A stretch of DNA of 10,562 nucleotides. Origin: Acidobacteriota bacterium (GTDB taxonomy: Bacteria; Actinomycetota; Acidimicrobiia; Acidimicrobiales; SHLQ01). The translations under genes were made by a program, and so were the position numbers. The DNA is taken from assembly GCA_022562835.1 (NCBI GenBank), contig JADFOM010000065.1:1-10562 (forward strand). The letters run 5' to 3'. The notes under the pieces were generated by a model. The model was given only the letters and a program-made list of their open reading frames with translations. It did not search any database and was not told the DNA's origin. Of this stretch, positions 5,966 through 10,562 are shown one piece after another; position 1 is the first letter of the stretch; the number at the start of each line of letters is the position of its first letter.

Positions 5966-8284
5966 GCTTGCGGTGGGCTCCCGCACGATCGAGAGCGCTT
6001 CGGCCAACCGCTCGGTGGCGCGGGAAAGCCCAAAGTTCTTCTCTAGCGCGATAAGGCCGTCTGAGCGCAAGGCCTGCCACTGACTGTCGTCCGCGTTCAG
6101 CGCTATACACGCCTCCGCGAAGGCGCTCGGCTCGTCGGCGACGATCACGTCACGACCGTCTAGAAAGCCCGATCCCTCGAACGCAACACTGGTGCCGATA
6201 CATGGCACACCGTGACTGAGCGCCTGGGTGACCTTGCCCTTGACCCCAGCGCCGAACCTCAGAGGAGCGACGACAATCCGGACCGATTCATAGAAGGGTT
6301 CAAGGTCCGGGACAAAACCGTGGATTCGTACGTGTGGGCCCGATAGGGCGTGCAGGCCTGGGGGAACCTTCGATCCGATCACGTGCAGCAGGGCGTTGGG
6401 TATTTGCGCCACGACCAGCGGTAGGACCTCGGCGATGAACCATTCGACGGCGTCAAGGTTCGGGGGATGTTCGAACCCTCCCACAAACAACATTCCGCGG
6501 CGGTCGCCCACGGGCGTCTTGGTAGGTGCGATCTCATGGATGTTGCCGACCACCTCGATCGATGCGTCGGGGACTAAATCGCGTAGCAGCGACTTCTCGC
6601 TCGTGCTGCAAACGAATGTCACGTCAGCGCGTTGGGTGCACATGATTTCAAGCTCGCGTGTTCTTTCGTGATCGAACCCTCCCGACACCTCGCCGTTGAG
6701 CCGGTGTTCGCGGATCTGACGCAGGAAGTGCAGATCGACGGTGTCATAGACGACTGAGGCGTTGACGCAATGTCTACGGACCAGTGACAACATTTCGGCA
6801 GCAACCTCGAGCCTGGATAGGACCACGATGTCGAATTCGGCGCCACGTTCGTTAATGATGTCATCGATATTGCGATAGTGGGGTTCCGCAATCACCTCCA
6901 CACCGCTTCGCTGCAGGTCCGAGCTGTAGGGCTCATTGGCGATCAGATTTTGTGGAGCGAGCGTGACCTTGGCACCGAGCTGACGAAAAGCCCGGATCAT
7001 GTTGAGCATGCGCAACGATCCCGAGTCTTGGTCCGGTGTAAGCATCCGTGCGTCCAGAATCAACACTCGAATCGCTACGTCGCGTTCCTTCTCCAGCTCC
7101 GGCTCGACGCCGTTGGCCCGCCGTGCTGCGAGTTGTAGATGCCACTTGCGCAGGAAGGTTTCGTGATTGAGCACCTGATGATGTTTGAGCGAGCCGGTAT
7201 CGGAGGCATCGGTGCCGTGTGAGGCCCCTTCGTGATGGATGATCCTCGACGCTGGCTGATAGCGCACCCTGTAGCCAGCGTGCTGGGCCGACATGCACAG
7301 ATCGGTGTCTTCGTAGTAGGCGGGGGAGTAGGCCGTGTCGAAACGTCCGAGTTCCTCGAAGATGTCACGTAGCACCATCAAGGATGCTCCGGAGACATAG
7401 TCGACGTACCGGGCATAGGCGAATCGCGGCTCACTGGGGACAGCGCCGCGGCCATAGTTCCAGGCGGTCGCGTCGTTCCAAACTATTCCTCCAGCCTCCT
7501 GCAGACCGCCATCGCCAAAGAGAAGTTGCGACCCCGCTATGGCCACCGTCGAATCTTCATCGAATGTGCTGACGAGAGCGTCGAGCGAGTCCGTCAGGAT
7601 CTCCGTATCGCTGTTGAGGAACCACACCAATCGTCCTCGGGCGTGTTCGACTGCTGCATTGCAGTTCATGAGGAAACCGAGGTTCGAAGGATTGTCAAGA
7701 ATTGTCACTCCGACAACCGAACGGACCGTCTCGAACAGGGCCTCATCGGAACAGTCGTTGGCGATGATCACCTCGTAAGGGGTGATCGGCGGGTGAGCGA
7801 CGAAGGACCTGAGGCAGCCCATCAGTTCATCGATGGCATTGTGCACGGGGATAATGACGCTGACCGTTGGTTCAAGCGACGTCAAAAGCGATAGAGACGA
7901 GCCCGTTGTGGCTTGTGGACGCGGCCGGGTTGCTGCGGGTGGTGCTGTATTGGCAAGGAACTCGTCAACGACGCTACGGCGCCGAGCCAACTCTGCAGCC
8001 GAGACCTCCGGTCGTTCGGCCTCGATCGTCCGCCGCAGGGCTCTGAGCCGATATCGACGCCGGATTGAACGCGGCGTACGCCGAACTTTCCCGGCGACTT
8101 TCCGCCAAAGCGGCTTCGGCGTGTTGGCGACGCGGAGACTCTCGCGCATCTCGTCGATCACCCGCTCTTGTGAGGCAGCTGCTCTCGTCTGCTCTGCGAC
8201 GACTCCGTTCAGACGCGCGATTTCAGCCCGAAGCGCGGCGCTCTCGTCGGGTTTAGGGGTCGAAGGTTGAGGCGTATCGTCCAC
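5942..8284 (-). CDS. Bifunctional GT2-GT4 glycosyltransferase with coiled-coil N-terminus
   Basis: A 780-residue fusion of two sugar transferases, probably adding successive residues to one glycan. Residues 14-50 form a likely coiled coil. A strongly basic stretch follows (58-87, KPLWRKVAGKVRRTPRSIRR and on), which may bind membrane or a polyanionic glycan. The GT2 domain (about 138-385) starts TVSVIIPVHN (140-149), carries the metal motif NSDTE (224-228) and the acceptor-side YYEDTDLC (323-330), all intact. The GT4-like GT-B domain (about 405-770) starts IRVLILDARMLTPDQDSGS (405-422). It has LFVGGFEHPPNLDAVEWF (599-616) and the donor site VAPLRFGAGVKGKVTQALSH (672-691) followed by GVPCIGTSVAFEG. 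There is no signal peptide. The GTG start is the only one after an in-frame TAG at 8321-8323, though no Shine-Dalgarno is evident. It lies 42 bases after the preceding gene, so the same transcript is likely. Confidence 0.9.
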   Translation of the reverse strand: MDDTPQPSTPKPDESAALRAEIARLNGVVAEQTRAAASQERVIDEMRESLRVANTPKPLWRKVAGKVRRTPRSIRRRYRLRALRRTIEAERPEVSAAELARRRSVVDEFLANTAPPAATRPRPQATTGSSLSLLTSLEPTVSVIIPVHNAIDELMGCLRSFVAHPPITPYEVIIANDCSDEALFETVRSVVGVTILDNPSNLGFLMNCNAAVEHARGRLVWFLNSDTEILTDSLDALVSTFDEDSTVAIAGSQLLFGDGGLQEAGGIVWNDATAWNYGRGAVPSEPRFAYARYVDYVSGASLMVLRDIFEELGRFDTAYSPAYYEDTDLCMSAQHAGYRVRYQPASRIIHHEGASHGTDASDTGSLKHHQVLNHETFLRKWHLQLAARRANGVEPELEKERDVAIRVLILDARMLTPDQDSGSLRMLNMIRAFRQLGAKVTLAPQNLIANEPYSSDLQRSGVEVIAEPHYRNIDDIINERGAEFDIVVLSRLEVAAEMLSLVRRHCVNASVVYDTVDLHFLRQIREHRLNGEVSGGFDHERTRELEIMCTQRADVTFVCSTSEKSLLRDLVPDASIEVVGNIHEIAPTKTPVGDRRGMLFVGGFEHPPNLDAVEWFIAEVLPLVVAQIPNALLHVIGSKVPPGLHALSGPHVRIHGFVPDLEPFYESVRIVVAPLRFGAGVKGKVTQALSHGVPCIGTSVAFEGSGFLDGRDVIVADEPSAFAEACIALNADDSQWQALRSDGLIALEKNFGLSRATERLAEALSIVREPTASSGTGTPQ

Positions 8285-8326
8285 TGACGCTGGAGTGTAC
8301 GGCGAGCACGCGCGCCGAGACTAACG

Positions 8327-9241
8327 CTAGAGCTCGTGCCCCTCACTAGCTTCACGCAGCTCGAGCGATCTGCGGAGATGCACAAGGGCCTCTGACGGCA
8401 CCGATCCGTAGAGGAGAGCTGGGGCCTCGGGCGGGCGGTAGGGGCGACCGCGTATCGACTCGTAATCGGACCATAGGGCCTCGTGGTCATTCGAGCCGCC
8501 TGTAGCGGCGCCTCCGTGGTATTGGTGAAATGTGCCTTCACCAAGAAGGGTGAGAAGCGTAATGTCGTCGAGCTCGCAGGCCCTGCGATAGAGGTCATGG
8601 TTCGCGAGCCCCCCGCCGGGGCGGTCGAACTTTTCGTCCATTCCGCCGAGTTCGTCCCACAGTCGAGCAGGCATAAAGAGAGCGTTTGATTCTCCCATTG
8701 GAGCGAACCATCCGCGATGTGAGGAGCCAGCGAAAGTCGCGATCGAGAAAAGAGCGTATCCGTTGCTCTGCCAGTCAACCGTCTCGAGGAGACGGTCCTC
8801 GACCTCCTGGTCATACCCGTCCTCGACCGCCTCCATGTGAACGGTCGGGCCGAGATGGTAGGCGTACGTTGCGACCACAGATCGCGCTGCGGTGCTCGAG
8901 GCGGTGAGAGCATGGTTCAGCAGACCTGGCGATGTCATGCGAGCGCCATCGACCATGAGGCCAACCACTTCGCCGGACGCAGCCTGCAGCCCGATATTGG
9001 CCGCGTTTGCAGGTGATGCCGCTGCCTCCAGTGATGAGATTTCGATGAGTTGATCGACGCCGAGCGAGCGGAGTTCTGCAGCCTTGGGTGGCGTGGGCGA
9101 ACCGTTGTCGACGACGATGATTTCCGTGTCGGGACGGTCACGCTGGTAGCTGTCGCCAAGTGTGTGCAGGGTCCTGGGGAGCTCTCTTTGCATCTGATAA
9201 CTCACGACGACGACGCTGAGGGATCGAGGCGACTGCTGCAC
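8327..9241 (-). CDS. Family 2 glycosyltransferase, paralogue of the GT2 domain at 3521-5965
   Basis: A 304-residue single-domain GT2 (GT-A fold) enzyme expected to transfer a sugar from a nucleotide donor in the cytoplasm. The nucleotide-binding start is LSVVVVSYQMQRELP (8-22), followed by TEIIVVDNGSPTPP (39-52). MVDGAR (96-101) sits where the metal DxD motif normally lies. The later region has GGMDEKFDRPGGGLANHDLY (199-218) and LLGEGTFHQYHGGAATG (232-248). These segments match the GT2 domain of the convergent 814-residue protein one for one (MIDGAH; DVAGGGYANLDLY; GEGSFHQTHGGTTTN), so the two share recent ancestry. The GTG start is forced by an in-frame stop at 9275-9277 with no other start between. 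No good Shine-Dalgarno is visible. It follows the upstream transferase after 53 bases on the same strand. Donor and acceptor are unknown. Confidence 0.88.
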   Translation of the reverse strand: MQQSPRSLSVVVVSYQMQRELPRTLHTLGDSYQRDRPDTEIIVVDNGSPTPPKAAELRSLGVDQLIEISSLEAAASPANAANIGLQAASGEVVGLMVDGARMTSPGLLNHALTASSTAARSVVATYAYHLGPTVHMEAVEDGYDQEVEDRLLETVDWQSNGYALFSIATFAGSSHRGWFAPMGESNALFMPARLWDELGGMDEKFDRPGGGLANHDLYRRACELDDITLLTLLGEGTFHQYHGGAATGGSNDHEALWSDYESIRGRPYRPPEAPALLYGSVPSEALVHLRRSLELREASEGHEL

Positions 9242-9294
9242 TCCAATAGTCTGCCAGGTTTCGTTTTTTGAAGTTCATCGGAGTGAGGGAGCGC

Positions 9295-10230
9295 TTATGG
9301 CAGTTTCAATCTCCGCTCGCGATCCATCGCGCGGTACCGCGCCGTGTATCGCCACGCAGCGATCACGTCGGGTACGGCCTCTCTATCGCCAGAAATGGTC
9401 TGTTTGGTGCAGAAAGCAACGTCTTGCAGAATCGCTGCGCAAGCAGCTACCCGAGGCAGACGCTGAGCGTGACGAGCGATGTTTCTATGCCTGTTCGCTA
9501 TCGTCGACACTCGCAGTGACCCACGCTTGTCGGCCACCCGCATCGCTGAGGCATAGGAGCGCACATGCCGTGCTGTGGCTTCGGGTTCGTAGCGGTAAAT
9601 CCAACCCAGCCGGCGCATCGTCTCCGCTAGATCGATGTCCTCACCGTAAGTCCCGTAGGACTCGTCGTACGGACCGCCGAAGCGGGCGATCACGTCCGTG
9701 AGGGCGCTCATGCGAAACAGCGGGCAGGCGCCGTTCACCTTGTCGCATGAGGAAGGCTCGGACAACGCCATGTTGGAGGTCCGCATCAACCAGGTGACCG
9801 CCAACGGTCCGGTCGCTCCGGCTCGCTTGGAACGGACCATCCCTCCGGCCGCTGCAGCCCTTGGGTATTGGTCGAGAACCGCGAGGAGCCGCTCCACGTA
9901 TGGTTCATCGAGTTCAGCGTCACAGTTGAGCGGGAGAACGTAGTCGCCGCGGGCCGCGGCGATACCGGCGTTCATCCCTTTCGCGAAGCCGAGGTTTTCG
10001 TCGTGGGACCTAACCAGTGCGTCCGGCGCAAGCGCCACCATCTGATCCAGGGAATCGTCGGTGCTCGCATTGTCGACGATGATGAGCTCGATGGGCGACC
10101 AGCTCTGGTTGAGCACAGATCGCGTCGCTAGAGCTCCGAGCGCGCCGCTGTTCCAGTTCAAGAGCACGACACTTACGAGCGGTCGATTCGTCTGAGCGTC
10201 GGCAACAACGGCTGTTTCAGACAGCGCCAT
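9295..10230 (-). CDS. WbbL-like family 2 glycosyltransferase
   Basis: A 311-residue GT2 enzyme of the WbbL/rhamnosyltransferase style, predicted to add a sugar to a lipid-linked or growing glycan at the cytoplasmic side of the membrane. The start is PLVSVVLLNWNSGALGALAT (17-36), then LIIVDNASTDDSLDQM (49-64) and the typical ENLGFAKGMNAGIAAARGDY (78-97). The metal motif is NCDAE (102-106) and the catalytic-base region is YGEDIDLAETMRRLGW (195-210). The ATG at 10230 is preferred over an in-frame TTG at 10311. The 27 extra residues lack conservation-like features and overlap the upstream gene by 95 bases, whereas the ATG gives a 14-base overlap that fits translational coupling. The C-terminal 70 residues are basic and helical, perhaps for membrane contact. 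Sugar specificity cannot be read from sequence; rhamnose is only the family's commonest case. Confidence 0.88.
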   Translation of the reverse strand: MALSETAVVADAQTNRPLVSVVLLNWNSGALGALATRSVLNQSWSPIELIIVDNASTDDSLDQMVALAPDALVRSHDENLGFAKGMNAGIAAARGDYVLPLNCDAELDEPYVERLLAVLDQYPRAAAAGGMVRSKRAGATGPLAVTWLMRTSNMALSEPSSCDKVNGACPLFRMSALTDVIARFGGPYDESYGTYGEDIDLAETMRRLGWIYRYEPEATARHVRSYASAMRVADKRGSLRVSTIANRHRNIARHAQRLPRVAACAAILQDVAFCTKQTISGDREAVPDVIAAWRYTARYRAMDRERRLKLP

Positions 10231-10562
10231 GTTCGCCAGCCGCGGGAAAGATCTTATTGCACTGTTGCCGTGCGACGAACCAATGGATTCGGCCCAACGT
10301 GAGCAGACCAAAGCGAGTTGCGGTCGCAGCGATGCCTTCCCGTTGAGGCTCTCGTAGGCGAAGCTCTGCGTGCAGGCCGAGTTCGCGGTTGACCCGGTCG
10401 CGGTCTGTCAGCGACGCGATTGGTTCGCACAGATTCCTGATCAGGGCCCGTTCGGGCCGCAGCACGTGAAAGCCGGGTCGAGCGACCCAGCGCGATAGAA
10501 GACCGGCCGCAGCGACCCGTGCCGCAGCATCGGCCCTTGGCATCGTCATCGCCGGACCGAAA
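10217..10562 (-). CDS. Unrecognised partial protein, C-terminal end
   Basis: The frame is open to the right edge of the window, so this is probably the end of a longer gene; the ATG at 10549 may be internal. The visible 110 or so residues are rich in Arg and Ala and mostly helical, with segments such as GLLSRWVARPGFHVLRPERA and FGLLTLGRIHWFVARQQ. I recognise no family motif, signal peptide or clear membrane span. Support for coding comes from third codon positions that are about 65% G or C by hand count, and from its position: its stop overlaps the start of the next transferase by 14 bases on the same strand, an operon-like arrangement. It could be the tail of another glycan enzyme, but that is a guess from context only. 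Confidence 0.5.
   Translation of the reverse strand, partial: FGPAMTMPRADAAARVAAAGLLSRWVARPGFHVLRPERALIRNLCEPIASLTDRDRVNRELGLHAELRLREPQREGIAATATRFGLLTLGRIHWFVARQQCNKIFPAAGEHGAV

Noticed and set aside
8300..8317. Short hairpin (5-bp CGGCG/CGCCG stem, 8-base loop) between two - strand genes
   Set aside because: The stem is weak and no T-run follows on the - strand, so it does not support a terminator; chance is likely in GC-rich DNA.
9242..9294. T-run (TTTTTT) in the gap between two - strand transferases as a terminator
   Set aside because: On the transcribed - strand it reads as an A-run with no stem before it, so it is not an intrinsic terminator for these genes.
10231..10311. TTG-started 27-residue extension of the WbbL-like transferase
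   Set aside because: It would overlap the upstream frame by 95 bases and adds residues without domain features; the ATG at 10230 sits just before the GT2 fold as expected.
1..10562. CRISPR array, tRNA, insertion sequence or phage module
   Set aside because: No direct repeats with spacers, cloverleaf-like segment, transposase or integrase motif was seen; nearly all bases lie in glycan-related coding frames.

Overview
The window is a dense, GC-rich stretch of bacterial glycan-assembly genes. It has about 62% GC by impression, GTG and TTG starts, short gaps and overlapping genes. The protein style suggests a high-GC actinobacterium, perhaps of the Acidimicrobiia type. That is an inference from style, not a database match. 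No rRNA, tRNA, CRISPR, transposase or integrase is visible, and no gene-free stretch exceeds about 80 bases.

Layout. On the + strand (1-5965) there is, first, a large glycosyltransferase with two GT-B units, cut by the window edge. A PAPS-dependent sulfotransferase overlaps its stop codon by 8 bases. Next comes a SAM-dependent methyltransferase with a TTG start, and then an 814-residue protein made of a TylF/MycF-like methyltransferase domain, a family-2 glycosyltransferase and a CmcI-like (cephalosporin hydroxylase/rhamnosyl O-methyltransferase) domain. On the - strand (5942-10562), read right to left, there is an unrecognised partial gene, a WbbL-like family-2 glycosyltransferase, a second family-2 glycosyltransferase that is a paralogue of the GT2 domain in the 814-residue protein, and a 780-residue GT2-GT4 fusion. 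The two gene sets converge and their 3' ends overlap by 24 bases.

Joint role. The window holds seven glycosyltransferase units (the first incomplete), one sulfotransferase and three methyltransferase-like domains. This fits assembly and decoration of a complex, possibly sulfated and O-methylated, cell-surface polysaccharide. No polymerase, flippase or sugar-nucleotide gene lies inside the window, so the polymer and export route cannot be named.

Most unusual point. The methyltransferase at 2768-3439 and the 814-residue protein lie in the same reading frame. They are separated only by one TAG (3437-3439), and the 27 codons after it read as good protein that continues into the second gene. The pair looks like one polypeptide of about 1065 codons (MT - TylF-like - GT2 - CmcI-like) broken by an amber codon. 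In addition, the TylF-like and CmcI-like domains have lost residues normally used for metal or SAM binding, while the first methyltransferase domain and the GT2 domain keep theirs. The product, whole or split, therefore looks like a glycosyltransferase flanked by pseudo-methyltransferase modules.
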